64,000 bases of DNA from Variovorax paradoxus EPS (GTDB lineage: Bacteria; Pseudomonadota; Gammaproteobacteria; Burkholderiales; Burkholderiaceae_C), in the NCBI RefSeq assembly GCF_000184745.1, contig NC_014931.1, forward strand, positions 434,001 through 498,000, read 5' to 3'. The translations under genes were made by a program, and so were the position numbers. The first letter of the stretch is position 1. The number at the start of each line of letters is the position of its first letter. A model generated the notes under the pieces. It saw nothing but the letters and a program-made list of their open reading frames with translations, was not told the origin of the DNA and made no database searches. This document shows, in pieces, positions 45,027 to 55,729 of the stretch.

Positions 45027-46481
45027 ATGACGACCTCAGATCCCGTTTCATCCCTCGCCGCGCTCGAAGCGCGGCTCGCCCAGGACCTGGACTATCTCGG
45101 CTTTCCCGGCCGCCAGTGGATGCCCGTGCGGCAGAAGGACGGCGAGGCGATGCTCGACGTGGCCGTCATCGGCGGCGGGCAGGCCGGCCTCGCGGCCTCG
45201 GTGGCGCTGGCGCAGCAGAGCATCCGCGCCGTGATCTTCGACAGGTCGCCCGCCGGCAAGGAAGGCCCGTGGGCCACCACCGCGCGCATGGAAACGCTGC
45301 GCTCGCCCAAGGAACTCACCGGCCCCGCACTCGGCCTGCCGTCGCTCACCTTCCGCGCGTGGTTCGAAGCGCAGTTCGGGCGCGAAGCGTGGGCGGCGAT
45401 GGACAAGATCCCGCGCCTCCAGTGGATGGACTACCTCGCCTGGTACCGCCGCGTGATGCACGTGGACGTGCGCAACGACACCGCGGTCACCGGCATCCAC
45501 CCGCTGCCCGATGGCACGGCGGTGCGGCTCGATCTGCGCACGCGGGCCGGCGTCGGTCGCGTGTTCGCGCGCCGCGTCGTGCTGGCCACCGGCCGCGACG
45601 GCCTCGGCGGCCCGGCGGTGCCGGCGTTCGTCAACGCGCTGCCCCGTTCGCAATGGGCGCACTCGTCTGACGCCATGGACTACGGCCAGCTCGCCGGCCT
45701 GCGCGTCGGCGTGGTCGGCGCGGGCTCCTCGGCGATGGACAGCGCGGCCACCGCGCTGGAAGCAGGCGCGCGCAGCGTCGAGCTCCTGATCCGCCGGCCC
45801 GACCTGCCGCGCGTCAACAAGGGCAAGGGCGCGGGCGTGCCGGGCCTTACGCAGGGGCACTTCGACCTGTCGGACGAGCGCAAATGGCGCATTCGCCACT
45901 ACATCAACGTCGCGAACGTGCCGCCGCCGCATGGCAGCACGCTGCGGGTGTCGGCATTTTCGAATGCGTTCTTCAACTTCGGCTGCCCGATTCTTTCGGT
46001 GGCGCCGCAGGGCGACTCGATGCGCGTCTCGACACCCAGGGGCGATTTCGAATTCGATTTCCTGATCGTCTCGACCGGCTTCAAGGTCGATTGGCCGAAC
46101 CGCCCCGAGTTCGACGCCATCGCCTCCCACATCCGGACGTGGAAGGACCGCTTCGTGCCCGCGCCCGGCGACGAGGACCAGGAGCTTGCCGATTCGCCGG
46201 ACCTCGGCCCGGTCTTCGAGTTCAAGGAGCGCGTGCCGGGCGAGTGCCCGGGGCTCGAGCGCATCCATTGCTTTTGCTACCCCGCGGCGCTCTCGCACGG
46301 CACGGTGTCGGGCGACATTCCAGCGATCAGCGACGGTGCCAAGCGGCTTGCGAGCGGTATCGCGAGCCTGTTCTATCGCGAGGATTTCGATCACCACTTC
46401 GCCAACCTCGAGGCCTACAGCGAGCCCGAGCTGTTCGGCGACGAATGGACGCCCGCGCCGCCGCCTGGCGAACGCGGCTGA
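45027..46481 (+). CDS. FAD/NAD(P)-binding oxidoreductase (flavin monooxygenase-like)
   Basis: 484 residues from ATG 45027; the frame extends upstream into the divergent promoter region. The FAD Rossmann motif VAVIGGGQAGLAASVAL lies near residue 45 and a second dinucleotide motif VGVVGAGSSAMDSAATAL near 230, the arrangement of group B flavin monooxygenases and related reductases. STGFKVDWPNRPEF resembles the ATG-containing linker of the family. The substrate is unknown. Divergent from the glycogen cluster. Confidence 0.85.
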   Translation: MTTSDPVSSLAALEARLAQDLDYLGFPGRQWMPVRQKDGEAMLDVAVIGGGQAGLAASVALAQQSIRAVIFDRSPAGKEGPWATTARMETLRSPKELTGPALGLPSLTFRAWFEAQFGREAWAAMDKIPRLQWMDYLAWYRRVMHVDVRNDTAVTGIHPLPDGTAVRLDLRTRAGVGRVFARRVVLATGRDGLGGPAVPAFVNALPRSQWAHSSDAMDYGQLAGLRVGVVGAGSSAMDSAATALEAGARSVELLIRRPDLPRVNKGKGAGVPGLTQGHFDLSDERKWRIRHYINVANVPPPHGSTLRVSAFSNAFFNFGCPILSVAPQGDSMRVSTPRGDFEFDFLIVSTGFKVDWPNRPEFDAIASHIRTWKDRFVPAPGDEDQELADSPDLGPVFEFKERVPGECPGLERIHCFCYPAALSHGTVSGDIPAISDGAKRLASGIASLFYREDFDHHFANLEAYSEPELFGDEWTPAPPPGERG

Positions 46482-46607
46482 GGCGCCGGCCGGCCCTTGC
46501 GGGAGGGCAAAGCGGCCGGAAGCACGCAAAGCCCCCGGGGGGACTTCGCTCCGGCGCGATAATCCGCCTTCCCCGGCTACCCCGTGCCGGGCTCTTGCCG
46601 TACCGAC

Positions 46608-49238
46608 ATGAACCCCAGCTACAAACCCAGCGACGTCGAGTCCGCTGCCCAGGCGCAATGGAGCGCCGCCGATGCCTACCGCGTCACCGAAGACGCGAGC
46701 CGCAAGAAGTACTACGCCTGCTCGATGCTGCCGTACCCCAGCGGCAAGCTGCACATGGGCCACGTGCGCAACTACACGATCAACGACATGCTCACGCGCT
46801 ATCTGCGCATGAGCGGCTACAACGTGCTGATGCCCATGGGCTGGGACGCCTTCGGCCTGCCGGCCGAGAACGCGGCCCTGAAAAACGGGGTTCCGCCGGC
46901 CAAGTGGACCTACGAGAACATCGACTACATGCGCGGCCAGCTCCAGGCCATGGGCCTGGCGATCGACTGGAGCCGCGAGATCGCCACCTGCGATCCGAGC
47001 TACTACAAGTGGAACCAGTGGCTGTTCCTGAAGATGCTGGAGAAGGGCGTCGCCTACCGCAAGACCCAAGTCGTGAACTGGGACCCGGTCGACCAGACCG
47101 TGCTGGCCAACGAGCAGGTGATCGACGGCAAGGGCTGGCGCACCGGCGCCACGGTCGAGCGCCGCGAGATTCCCGGCTACTACCTCAAGATCAGCGACTA
47201 CGCCGAGGAACTGCTCGAGCACACCCAGCACAAGCTGCCGGGCTGGCCCGAGCGCGTCAAGCTGATGCAGGAAAACTGGATCGGCAAGAGCGAGGGCGTG
47301 CGCTTCGCCTTCACGCACGACATCCAGGACGCGAGCGGCCAGCTCATCCAGGACGGCCGCATGTATGTGTTCACCACGCGCGCCGACACGATCATGGGCG
47401 TCACTTTCTGCGCCGTGGCGCCAGAGCATCCGCTGGCTGCGCACGCGGCCACGCTCGATCCGAAGGTCGCGGCCTTCATCGAGGAATGCAAGAACGGCGG
47501 CACCACCGAGGCCGAGCTCGCCACCCAGGAGAAGAAGGGCGTGCCCACGGGCCTGACCGTCAAGCACCCGATTACCGAGGAACAGGTGCCGGTGTGGGTG
47601 GGCAACTACGTGCTCATCGGCTACGGCGACGGTGCCGTGATGGGCGTGCCCGCGCACGACGAGCGCGACTTCGCCTTCGCCAACAAGTACGGCATCGAGA
47701 TCATCCAGGTCGTGCTGGTCGATGACGAGCCGCACTTCGACTATCACAAGTGGCAGGACTGGTACGGCGACAAGCAGCGCGGCGTGACCATCAACTCCGA
47801 CAACTTCAGCGGCATGACCTACAAGGAGGCCGTGGCCGCCGTGGCGCATGCGCTGGGCCAGAAGGGCCTCGGCGAACTGCAGACCACCTGGCGCCTGCGC
47901 GACTGGGGCGTGAGCCGCCAGCGCTACTGGGGCACGCCGATCCCGATCATCCATTGCGAAGAACACGGCGCGGTGCCGGTCCCCGAGAAGGACCTGCCCG
48001 TGGTGCTGCCCACCGACTGCGTGCCGGACGGCTCGGGCAACCCGCTGAACAAGCACGAAGGCTTTCACGCCGGCGTGGTGTGCCCGGTGTGCGGCAAGGC
48101 CGCGCGGCGCGAGACCGACACGATGGACACCTTCGTGGATTCGTCGTGGTACTTCATGCGCTACTGTGACCCGAAGAACGACCAGGCCATGGTCGCCGAG
48201 GGCGCTGATTACTGGATGCCCATGGACCAGTACATCGGCGGCATCGAGCACGCGATTCTTCACTTGCTCTACGCGCGCTTCTGGACCAAGGTGATGCGCG
48301 ACCTGGGCCTTGTGAAGGCCGACGAGCCCTTCGCCAAGCTGCTGACGCAGGGGATGGTGCTCAACCACATCTTCTACAAGCGCAACGAGAAGGGCGGCAA
48401 GGACTACTTCCCGCCTTTGGAAGTGACGCCCGTGCTCGATGCGCAGGGCCGCATCACCGGCGGCACCACGGCCGACGGCACGAAGGTCGAGTACGGCGGC
48501 GTCGGCAAGATGGGCAAGAGCGAGCGCAACGGTGTCGATCCGCAGGACCTCATCGAGAAGTACGGCGCCGACACCGCGCGCCTGTACACCATGTTCACCG
48601 CGCCGCCCGAAGCCACGCTCGAGTGGAACGATGCGGCCGTCGAAGGCAGCTACCGGTTCCTGCGCCGGGTGTGGAATTTCGGCGTGACGCAGGCAGACGT
48701 GGCCCCCGCCAAGGCCGGCACGCAGGCGTTCGGCAAGGCCGCCCAGGCGCTGCGCCGCGAGGTGCACACGGTGCTGCGCCAGGTCGATTACGACTACCAG
48801 CGCATGCAATACAACACGGTGGTGTCGGGCGCGATGAAGCTCCTGAACGCGCTCGAAGGCTTCAAGCCCGACGGCAGCGCGGGCGATGCGGCCGCGGTGC
48901 GCGAGGGCTTCGGCATCCTGCTGCGCTGCCTGTACCCCGCCACCCCGCACATCGCCCAGCAGCTCTGGACGGAACTCGGCTACGACAAGGACCTCGGCGG
49001 CCTGCTCGACGCAGCCTGGCCGACGGTCGACGTCGAGGCGCTGGTGCAGGACGAGATCGAGCTCATGCTGCAGGTCAACGGCAAGCTGCGCGGCAAGCTG
49101 CTGGTGCCGGCCGGCGCCTCCAAGGACGAGATCGAGAAACTCGCGCTCGCCTGCGACGACTTCGTCGCCTTCGCCGAGGGCGCGCCGCCCAAGCGCGTGA
49201 TCGTGGTTCCCGGCCGTCTGGTCAACGTGGTCCTCTAA
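46608..49238 (+). CDS. leuS: Leucyl-tRNA synthetase
   Basis: 876 residues from ATG 46608. Class I motif HMGH (49-52) after PYPSGKL, CP1 editing domain with [21 protein letters not shown], the WxxxD-type recognition of the C-terminal anticodon-binding domain and the KMSKS-loop. The loop reads K634-M-G-K-S638: Gly replaces the first Ser. It charges tRNA-Leu and hydrolyses mischarged norvaline/isoleucine. It heads the run leuS-lptE-holA, whose spacings are 11 and 21 bases. Confidence 0.97.
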   Translation: MNPSYKPSDVESAAQAQWSAADAYRVTEDASRKKYYACSMLPYPSGKLHMGHVRNYTINDMLTRYLRMSGYNVLMPMGWDAFGLPAENAALKNGVPPAKWTYENIDYMRGQLQAMGLAIDWSREIATCDPSYYKWNQWLFLKMLEKGVAYRKTQVVNWDPVDQTVLANEQVIDGKGWRTGATVERREIPGYYLKISDYAEELLEHTQHKLPGWPERVKLMQENWIGKSEGVRFAFTHDIQDASGQLIQDGRMYVFTTRADTIMGVTFCAVAPEHPLAAHAATLDPKVAAFIEECKNGGTTEAELATQEKKGVPTGLTVKHPITEEQVPVWVGNYVLIGYGDGAVMGVPAHDERDFAFANKYGIEIIQVVLVDDEPHFDYHKWQDWYGDKQRGVTINSDNFSGMTYKEAVAAVAHALGQKGLGELQTTWRLRDWGVSRQRYWGTPIPIIHCEEHGAVPVPEKDLPVVLPTDCVPDGSGNPLNKHEGFHAGVVCPVCGKAARRETDTMDTFVDSSWYFMRYCDPKNDQAMVAEGADYWMPMDQYIGGIEHAILHLLYARFWTKVMRDLGLVKADEPFAKLLTQGMVLNHIFYKRNEKGGKDYFPPLEVTPVLDAQGRITGGTTADGTKVEYGGVGKMGKSERNGVDPQDLIEKYGADTARLYTMFTAPPEATLEWNDAAVEGSYRFLRRVWNFGVTQADVAPAKAGTQAFGKAAQALRREVHTVLRQVDYDYQRMQYNTVVSGAMKLLNALEGFKPDGSAGDAAAVREGFGILLRCLYPATPHIAQQLWTELGYDKDLGGLLDAAWPTVDVEALVQDEIELMLQVNGKLRGKLLVPAGASKDEIEKLALACDDFVAFAEGAPPKRVIVVPGRLVNVVL

Positions 49239-49249
49239 ACGATAGAAGC

Positions 49250-49771
49250 ATGAACAAACGCAATGCCTCGTTGCCGCGCCGCGGCTTTCTCCTCGGTTTG
49301 ACGGCCGTGGGCGCCAGTGTGGGCCTGGCCGGCTGCGGCTTCGAGCTGCGCAAGGCGCCGGTCTTCGCGTTCAAGACGCTGTCGGTGGAGGGCAATTCCG
49401 CGCTGATCAACCAGATTCGGCGCGACCTGCGCGCGGCCGGCACGGTGACGCTGGTGCCCAAGGAAGACGCCAAGACCGCCGACGCGGTGCTGGTGGTGCT
49501 GGGCGAAGACCGCGACCGGTTCGTGATCTCGACCAATTCGGCCGGCGCACTGCGCGAGTTGCAGCTGCGCCTGCGCGTGCGCTTCAGCCTGAAGACGCCG
49601 GGCGGCAAGGAATTGCTCGCGGCCTCCGAGGTGTCGCAGACGCGCGACCTGAGCTTCAACGAGACCAACGCGCTCGCCAAGGAAGGCGAGGCCGAACTGC
49701 TGTTCCGCGACATGCAGAGCGACATCGCGCAGCAGTTGATGCGGCGCCTCGCAGCCGTCAAGGAACTCTAG
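49250..49771 (+). CDS. lptE: LPS-assembly lipoprotein LptE
   Basis: 173 residues from ATG 49250. The signal region has SLPRRGFLLGL, then the lipobox GLAG-C29 and CGFELRKAP, typical of LptE (RlpB). It plugs LptD in the outer membrane and delivers LPS to the surface. The position between leuS and holA is the conserved one. The RR-x-F-L pattern before the hydrophobic core looks like a Tat signal, which is unusual for this protein. Confidence 0.92.
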   Translation: MNKRNASLPRRGFLLGLTAVGASVGLAGCGFELRKAPVFAFKTLSVEGNSALINQIRRDLRAAGTVTLVPKEDAKTADAVLVVLGEDRDRFVISTNSAGALRELQLRLRVRFSLKTPGGKELLAASEVSQTRDLSFNETNALAKEGEAELLFRDMQSDIAQQLMRRLAAVKEL

Positions 49772-49792
49772 GCGCCGCGCCGCAGCGATTCC

Positions 49793-50866
49793 ATGCAACT
49801 TGCCAGCGCCCAACTCGGGGGCCACCTGCAGAAGGGGCTCAAGCCGCTCTACACGATCCATGGCGACGAGCCGCTGCTCGCGCAGGAGGCGGCCGACGCC
49901 ATCCGCGCCGCCGCGCGCGAGCAGGGCTACACCGAGCGCAGCTCGTACACCGTGGCCGGCGCGCACTTCGACTGGAGCGCGGTGCTGGCGGCGGGGGGCT
50001 CGCTCTCGCTCTTCGCCGACAAGCAGATCGTGGAGATCCGCATCCCTTCGGGCAAGCCCGGCAAGGACGGCAGCACGGCGTTGCAGCAATTGGCCGAAGC
50101 CGCGCCCGGCAACGACAGCACGCTCACGCTGGTGATGCTGCCGCGCCTGGACAAGGCCACGCGCACCGGCGCCTGGTTCTCGGCGCTGGAGAACAACGGC
50201 GTGAGCATCCAGGTCGATCCGGTAGAGCGCAATGTGTTGCCGCAGTGGATCGCGCAGCGCCTCGGGCAACAGGGCCAGCGCGTGATGCCGGGCGACGAAG
50301 GCCAGCGCACGCTGCAGTTCTTTGCCGACCGCGTCGAAGGCAACCTGCTCGCGGCGCACCAGGAAATCCAGAAGCTCGCGCTGCTGCACCCGGCGGGCGA
50401 GCTGAGTTGGGAGCAGGTCGAAGGCGCGGTCAACAACGTGGCGCGCTACGACGTGTTCAAGCTTTCCGAAGCGGTGCTGGCCGGCAATCCGCAGCGTGTG
50501 GCGCGCATGCTCGACGGCCTGCAGGCCGAAGGCGAGGCCGAGGTGCTGGTGCACTACACGATCGCCGAGGACATTCGCGCCCTGAAGCGCGTGAAGGACG
50601 CCATGGCCGCCGGTCGGCCGCTGCCGATGGCGCTGCGCGAGAACCGCATCTGGGGCCCGCGCGAACGCGCCTTCGAGCGCGTGCTGCCCCGGCTGGACGA
50701 CCGCATGCTGGCACGCCTGCTGCGCGCGGCCCACCTGGTGGACGGCATCTGCAAGGGCCTGAAGCAGCCCGACTGGCCCGCCAGCGGCTGGCAGGCGCTG
50801 CAGCGGCTCGCGCTGATGCTGTGCCGTGCGTGCAGCAGCGCGCCGGCGGCCGCGCGCCGCGCCTGA
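49793..50866 (+). CDS. holA: DNA polymerase III subunit delta
   Basis: 357 residues. The N-terminal domain contains LKPLYTIHGDEPLLAQEAADAIR, the Walker-like remnant of the delta subunit, followed by three AAA+-type domains; LARLLRAAHLVDGICKGL is the C-terminal collar helix. It opens the beta clamp for loading. The gene is 21 bases after lptE. A T-rich stretch follows the stop. Confidence 0.93.
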   Translation: MQLASAQLGGHLQKGLKPLYTIHGDEPLLAQEAADAIRAAAREQGYTERSSYTVAGAHFDWSAVLAAGGSLSLFADKQIVEIRIPSGKPGKDGSTALQQLAEAAPGNDSTLTLVMLPRLDKATRTGAWFSALENNGVSIQVDPVERNVLPQWIAQRLGQQGQRVMPGDEGQRTLQFFADRVEGNLLAAHQEIQKLALLHPAGELSWEQVEGAVNNVARYDVFKLSEAVLAGNPQRVARMLDGLQAEGEAEVLVHYTIAEDIRALKRVKDAMAAGRPLPMALRENRIWGPRERAFERVLPRLDDRMLARLLRAAHLVDGICKGLKQPDWPASGWQALQRLALMLCRACSSAPAAARRA

Positions 50867-50947
50867 TCTTTTTTCTTTCTTTGGCGGCTCCAGGCACCAA
50901 AAGGCCTGTGTAAGCCGGGCCACAGGTCGGCGTGGGAAAATGTTCGC

Positions 50948-52243
50948 ATGAATGCGTTCAACGTCAGCGAGCACATGCAGGCCCTAGGGCTGCAGGCAAA
51001 GACCGCTGCTTTCCTCATGGCCCGTGCGGATGCAGCTACCAAAAACATAGCATTGAAGGCGCTCGCGCGGCGCCTGCGCGAAGCCGGCCCGGCGCTGTCG
51101 GTCGCCAATCAGAAAGACCTGGAACGAGCCACCGCCGCCGGACTTTCGGCCCCGATGGTCGATCGCCTCAAGCTCACGCCGAAGGTCATCGAGACCGTGG
51201 CCCTGGGCTGCGAGCAACTCGCCGGCATGGCCGACGTGATCGGCGAAATGATCGGCATGAAGCAGCAGCCCAGCGGCATCCGCGTGGGCCAGATGCGGGT
51301 GCCGATCGGCGTGTTCGGCATGATCTACGAGAGCCGTCCCAACGTGACCATCGAGGCCGCGAGCCTCGCGATCAAGTCGGGCAACGCCGCCATCCTGCGC
51401 GGCGGCTCGGAAGCCATCGAATCGAACAAGGCGCTGGCGCTGCTGGTGTCCGAGGCGCTGGCCGAGGCCGGCCTGCCGGTCGAGGCGGTGCAGCTGGTGC
51501 AGACCACCGACCGCGAGGCCGTGGGCCAGCTCATCGCCATGCCCGAATTCGTGGACGTGATCATTCCGCGCGGCGGCAAGGGGCTCATCGAGCGCATCAG
51601 CCGCGACGCCAAGGTGCCGGTCATCAAGCACCTGGACGGTAACTGCCATGTTTATGTAGACGACACGGCCGAGTTCGGCATGGCGCTGCGCATCGTGGAC
51701 AACGCCAAGACTCAGAAGTACAGCCCCTGCAACGCCGCCGAAGGCCTGCTGGTCTCGGAGGTGGTCGCGGAAGACTTTTTGCCCCAGATCGCCGCGATCT
51801 TCGCCGCCAAGGGCGTGGAAATGCGCTGCGACCCGGCCGCCGCCCGCATCCTGCGTTCGGACGAGGCGGCGCTCGACCCGGCTGCCAAGGTCATCGATGC
51901 GGTCGAGACCGACTGGTCCGAGGAATACCTGGCCGCCGTGATCAGCATCAAGGTCGTGGCCGGCGTCGATGAGGCCATTGCGCACATCAACCGCTATTCA
52001 AGCCACCACACCGACGCCATCGTCACGCGCGACCACGTGCATGCTCAGCGCTTTTTGCGCGAGGTCGATTCGGCCAGCGTCATGGTCAATGCGAGCACCC
52101 GCTTCGCGGACGGTTTCGAGTTCGGCCTGGGCGCTGAAATCGGCATCAGCACCGACAAGTTCCACGCCCGCGGCCCGGTCGGCATCGAAGGGCTGACCTC
52201 GCTCAAGTACGTGGTGCTCGGCCAAGGCGAAGTGCGGACGTGA
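50948..52243 (+). CDS. proA: Glutamate-5-semialdehyde dehydrogenase
   Basis: 431 residues. The enzyme reduces gamma-glutamyl phosphate with NADPH in proline synthesis. [21 protein letters not shown], the catalytic Cys in [12 protein letters not shown] and [24 protein letters not shown] are diagnostic. Residues 30-35 are encoded by a copy of the short family repeat (GCTAC-N7-ATAGC at 51035-51051), including an ATA codon that is rare in so GC-rich a genome. A short hairpin (CCTGTG/CACAGG, 50905-50926) lies before the start. Confidence 0.96.
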   Translation: MNAFNVSEHMQALGLQAKTAAFLMARADAATKNIALKALARRLREAGPALSVANQKDLERATAAGLSAPMVDRLKLTPKVIETVALGCEQLAGMADVIGEMIGMKQQPSGIRVGQMRVPIGVFGMIYESRPNVTIEAASLAIKSGNAAILRGGSEAIESNKALALLVSEALAEAGLPVEAVQLVQTTDREAVGQLIAMPEFVDVIIPRGGKGLIERISRDAKVPVIKHLDGNCHVYVDDTAEFGMALRIVDNAKTQKYSPCNAAEGLLVSEVVAEDFLPQIAAIFAAKGVEMRCDPAAARILRSDEAALDPAAKVIDAVETDWSEEYLAAVISIKVVAGVDEAIAHINRYSSHHTDAIVTRDHVHAQRFLREVDSASVMVNASTRFADGFEFGLGAEIGISTDKFHARGPVGIEGLTSLKYVVLGQGEVRT

Positions 52244-52335
52244 TGCCTGCTGCTCCCGCGGTCTTGTCATCGGGGCATGTACCCCCAATTCCTACAATTC
52301 CGCTCCACCTCTAAGAAATCGAAGAAGGCCGCCGC

Positions 52336-53652
52336 ATGGTTCCGCATCTCGTCACCGCCCTGACCGGCCCGATCAACGAACTGGAACAGCGGGTGCTCGA
52401 CTCGATGCCCGCCATCGAGCGCTGGTTCCGCCTTGAGTGGATGGAGCACACGCCGCCGTTCTACAGCTCCGTCGATATCCGCAATGCAGGCTTCAAGCTC
52501 GCGCCGGTCGACACCAATCTCTTTCCGGGTGGCTGGAACAACCTCACCAAAGAGATGCTGCCGCTGGCGGTGCAGGCCGCGCAGGCAGCCATCGAGAAGA
52601 TCTGCCCGGAGGCGCGCAACCTGCTCGTCATTCCGGAAAATCACTCCAAGAACACCTTTTATCTCGCCAACATCGCGCAACTTGTGCGCATCTTCCATAT
52701 GGCGGGGCTCAACGTGCGAATCGGCTCCGTCGATCCGGCGATCAAGTCGCCCAAGAAGATCGAATTGCCCAACGGCGAGACCGTGACCCTGGAGCCGGTG
52801 GTGCGCGGCAAGCGGCGGCTGGGTTTGAAGAATTTCGATCCCTGCACAATTCTGCTCAACAACGAGCTTTCGGCAGGAACGCCGGGCATCCTCGAGGACC
52901 TTCACGAGCAGTACCTCTTGCCGCCGCTGCACGCGGGCTGGTCGGTGCGCCGCAAGAGCAACCACCTGCACAGCTATGAGGAGCTGTCCAAGCGCCTGGG
53001 CAAGCTCTTGGGCATCGATCCCTGGCTCATCAACCCGATCTACGCGCGCGCCGAAGGCGTCGACATTGCCGAGGGGCGCGGCATCGACGTGCTGACCAGC
53101 CATGTCGATGCGGTGCTCACCAAGGTGCGCCGCAAGTACAAGGAATACGGCATCAACGAAAAGCCCTTCGTCGTCGTCAAGGGCGGCCACAGCGGCAGCG
53201 GCAGCCCGGGCGTGGTGACGGTGCGCGATGCCAAGGAAGTCGAGGCGCTGATCGGCAAGTCGCGCACCAGCACGTCCTCGGCAGCCAAGACCTCCGCCGG
53301 CCGCGACCTGCGCGAACCCACCGAGCTGATCGTCCAGGAAGGCGTGCTGACCAACGAGCGCGTGCACAACGGCGTGGCCGAACCGGTCGTCTACATGATG
53401 GACCGCTACGTGGTGGGCGGCTTCTACCGGGTGCACGCCGAGCAGGCGGCCGACGAGAACCTCAAGCTGCCGGGCGCGAGCTACGTGCCGCTGGCTTTCT
53501 CGGAAAGCACGCACATGCCCCAGCCTGGTGCCAAGCCCGGCGCGAGCGCCCCGAACCGTTTCTATATGTATGGCGTGGTCGGCCGCCTGGCCATGGTCGC
53601 GGCCAGCTACGAGATGGAAGCGACCGACCCGGACGCCGAAATCTACGAATGA
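52336..53652 (+). CDS. gshA: Glutamate--cysteine ligase, betaproteobacterial type
   Basis: 438 residues. It is unrelated in length and sequence to E. coli GshA and matches the short, separate family found in betaproteobacteria and acidithiobacilli (TIGR02049-type), with NAGFKLAPVDTNLFPGGWNNL, VIPENHSKNTFYLANI, KGGHSGSGSPGVVTV and FYRVHAEQAADENLKLPGA. It makes gamma-glutamylcysteine for glutathione. Unusually, gshB is not adjacent but 3.7 kb downstream. Confidence 0.93.
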   Translation: MVPHLVTALTGPINELEQRVLDSMPAIERWFRLEWMEHTPPFYSSVDIRNAGFKLAPVDTNLFPGGWNNLTKEMLPLAVQAAQAAIEKICPEARNLLVIPENHSKNTFYLANIAQLVRIFHMAGLNVRIGSVDPAIKSPKKIELPNGETVTLEPVVRGKRRLGLKNFDPCTILLNNELSAGTPGILEDLHEQYLLPPLHAGWSVRRKSNHLHSYEELSKRLGKLLGIDPWLINPIYARAEGVDIAEGRGIDVLTSHVDAVLTKVRRKYKEYGINEKPFVVVKGGHSGSGSPGVVTVRDAKEVEALIGKSRTSTSSAAKTSAGRDLREPTELIVQEGVLTNERVHNGVAEPVVYMMDRYVVGGFYRVHAEQAADENLKLPGASYVPLAFSESTHMPQPGAKPGASAPNRFYMYGVVGRLAMVAASYEMEATDPDAEIYE

Positions 53653-53835
53653 TTGCCGCCGCCGGGTTGCGGCGTCACCGGGCAACGGCAAAATAGCGAC
53701 CCCACAGCAAACGGAAACAAAAGGGCGGGAGGGGTGACGCGTGGTGGAACAACGAATGAATGTTCCGCCGCCACGGCACCTTCGCGTGTCTGACGCGTCG
53801 ATCCACAACGGCCAGCCCTTTTTCCCATCGACTTC

Positions 53836-55704
53836 GTGTCAGCCCCCAAAACAATCTCTGCCGGCCTGATCGTCGGCGCCATCGGCGTCGTCTACGGCGA
53901 CATCGGCACCAGCGTGCTGTATGCGGTCAAGGAAGTGTTCGGCCACGGCCACGTGCCGTTCACCGTCCAGAACGTCTACGGCATCCTGTCGATGTTCTTC
54001 TGGACGCTCACCGTCATCGTCTCGATCAAGTACGTGGTGCTGGTGCTGCGCGCCGACAACGAAGGCGAGGGTGGCCTCGTCGCCATGCTCGCGCTGGCGT
54101 CCCGGGCGGTCGCCGACAAGCCGCGCCTTCGGCATGTGCTGCTGGTGATCGGCATCTTCGGCACCTCGCTCTTCTACGGCGATGGCGTCATCACGCCGGC
54201 CATTTCGGTGCTGTCGGCGGTCGAGGGCCTGGAGGTGGTGTCGCCGCACTTCAAGCACTACGTGATCCCGATCACCCTGGTCGTGCTGTTCTGCCTCTTC
54301 GCCGTGCAGAAGCGCGGCACCGCAGGCATCGGCAAGTTCTTCGGCCCGGTCACGCTGGCGTGGTTCGCGGCCATCGCGGTGCTGGGCGTGTGGCAGATCC
54401 TGCACCACCCCGAAATCGTCAAGGCGCTCAACCCCTGGTATGCGCTGAAGTTCATCTGGGACAACCCGGGCACCAGCTTCATCCTGCTGGGCGCGATGGT
54501 GCTGTGCGTGACTGGCGCCGAGGCGCTGTACGCCGACCTGGGCCACTTCGGCAAGAAGCCGATCCGCATCGCGTGGTTCTCGGTCGTCATGCCGGCGCTC
54601 ACGCTCAACTACCTCGGCCAGGGCGCGTTGCTCTTGGAGAACCCCGAGGCGGTGAAGAACCCCTTCTTCATGATGGCGCCCGAGTGGGCGCTGATTCCGC
54701 TGGTGCTGCTGGCCACGCTGTCGACGGTGATCGCGTCGCAGGCGCTCATCACCGGCGCGTTCAGCGTCACGCGACAGGTGATCCAGCTGGGCTACCTGCC
54801 GCGACTGAACATCGAACACACCAGCGTGCGCACGGCCGGGCAGATCTACATTCCGCTCGTCAACTGGGGCCTGTTCGTGGCCATCGTGCTGGCGGTGGTG
54901 ATGTTCCGCACCTCGAGCAGCCTGGCCGCGGCCTATGGCATCGCGGTGACGACCGACATGCTGATCACCACGATCCTGACCTTCTTCGTGATCCGCTACG
55001 CGTGGAAGCTGCCGCTGGCGCTGTGCATCGCATCGACCGCGGTCTTCTTCGTGGTCGACTTCCTGTTCTTCGCCTCGAACCTGCTCAAGATGTTCGAAGG
55101 CGGCTGGTTCCCGCTGTTGATCGGCGGCTTCGTGTTCACGCTGATGATCACCTGGAAGGAAGGCCGCCGGTTGATGGGCGAGGCGCAGCACGCCGACGCG
55201 ATCGATCTCAAATCTTTTCTCGACTCCGTGTTCGTGAGCCCGCCGGCGCGCGTGGACGGCACGGCCGTGTTCCTCACCGCCGAGCCGGGCGTCGTGCCCA
55301 ATGCGCTCCTGCACAACCTGAAGCACAACAAGGTGCTGCACGAGCAGAACATGTTCGTCACCGTGCGCAACCACGAGGTGCCCTGGATTCCGATGGACAA
55401 GCGCATCGAGATCGAAGCGTTGGGCCACCACTGCTGGCAGGTCATCGTGCATTACGGCTTCAAGAACGACATCGACCTGCCGCGCGCGCTCGAGCATGCG
55501 CGCCTGCGCGGCTGCCAGCTGGAGCCGATGGCCACGAGCTACTTCCTCTCGCGCGACGTCGTGATTCCGACGCTGGGCAGCGGCATGGCGCCGTGGCGCG
55601 AGAAGCTGTTCGCGCAGATGCACCACAACGCGAGCGGAGCGGCGGCCTTCCTCGGGTTGCCGAACAACGCGGTGGTGGAGCTGGGGTCGAAGATCGAGAT
55701 CTGA
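53836..55704 (+). CDS. kup: Low-affinity potassium transport protein Kup
   Basis: 622 residues from GTG 53836. It begins with the Kup signature [18 protein letters not shown], has about twelve membrane helices (for example [25 protein letters not shown] and [35 protein letters not shown]) and a cytoplasmic C-terminal domain of about 150 residues. It imports K+ by proton symport. It is read in the same direction as gshA after 183 bases, and PtsN elsewhere in the window is a known regulator of K+ uptake in other bacteria. Confidence 0.95.
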   Translation: MSAPKTISAGLIVGAIGVVYGDIGTSVLYAVKEVFGHGHVPFTVQNVYGILSMFFWTLTVIVSIKYVVLVLRADNEGEGGLVAMLALASRAVADKPRLRHVLLVIGIFGTSLFYGDGVITPAISVLSAVEGLEVVSPHFKHYVIPITLVVLFCLFAVQKRGTAGIGKFFGPVTLAWFAAIAVLGVWQILHHPEIVKALNPWYALKFIWDNPGTSFILLGAMVLCVTGAEALYADLGHFGKKPIRIAWFSVVMPALTLNYLGQGALLLENPEAVKNPFFMMAPEWALIPLVLLATLSTVIASQALITGAFSVTRQVIQLGYLPRLNIEHTSVRTAGQIYIPLVNWGLFVAIVLAVVMFRTSSSLAAAYGIAVTTDMLITTILTFFVIRYAWKLPLALCIASTAVFFVVDFLFFASNLLKMFEGGWFPLLIGGFVFTLMITWKEGRRLMGEAQHADAIDLKSFLDSVFVSPPARVDGTAVFLTAEPGVVPNALLHNLKHNKVLHEQNMFVTVRNHEVPWIPMDKRIEIEALGHHCWQVIVHYGFKNDIDLPRALEHARLRGCQLEPMATSYFLSRDVVIPTLGSGMAPWREKLFAQMHHNASGAAAFLGLPNNAVVELGSKIEI

Positions 55705-55729
55705 AGCAGGGTGAAGGAGCGATCGCTCC

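Noticed and set aside
45048..48950. Minus-strand open frame of 1300 codons antisense to the flavoprotein and leuS
   Set aside because: Composition typical of antisense translation (His, Arg, Gly, Ala, Val rich) and no recognisable domain; both sense genes are certain.
50867..50947. Terminator after holA
   Set aside because: The T-rich stretch is not preceded by a clean hairpin and the CCTGTG/CACAGG hairpin further on has no T run.
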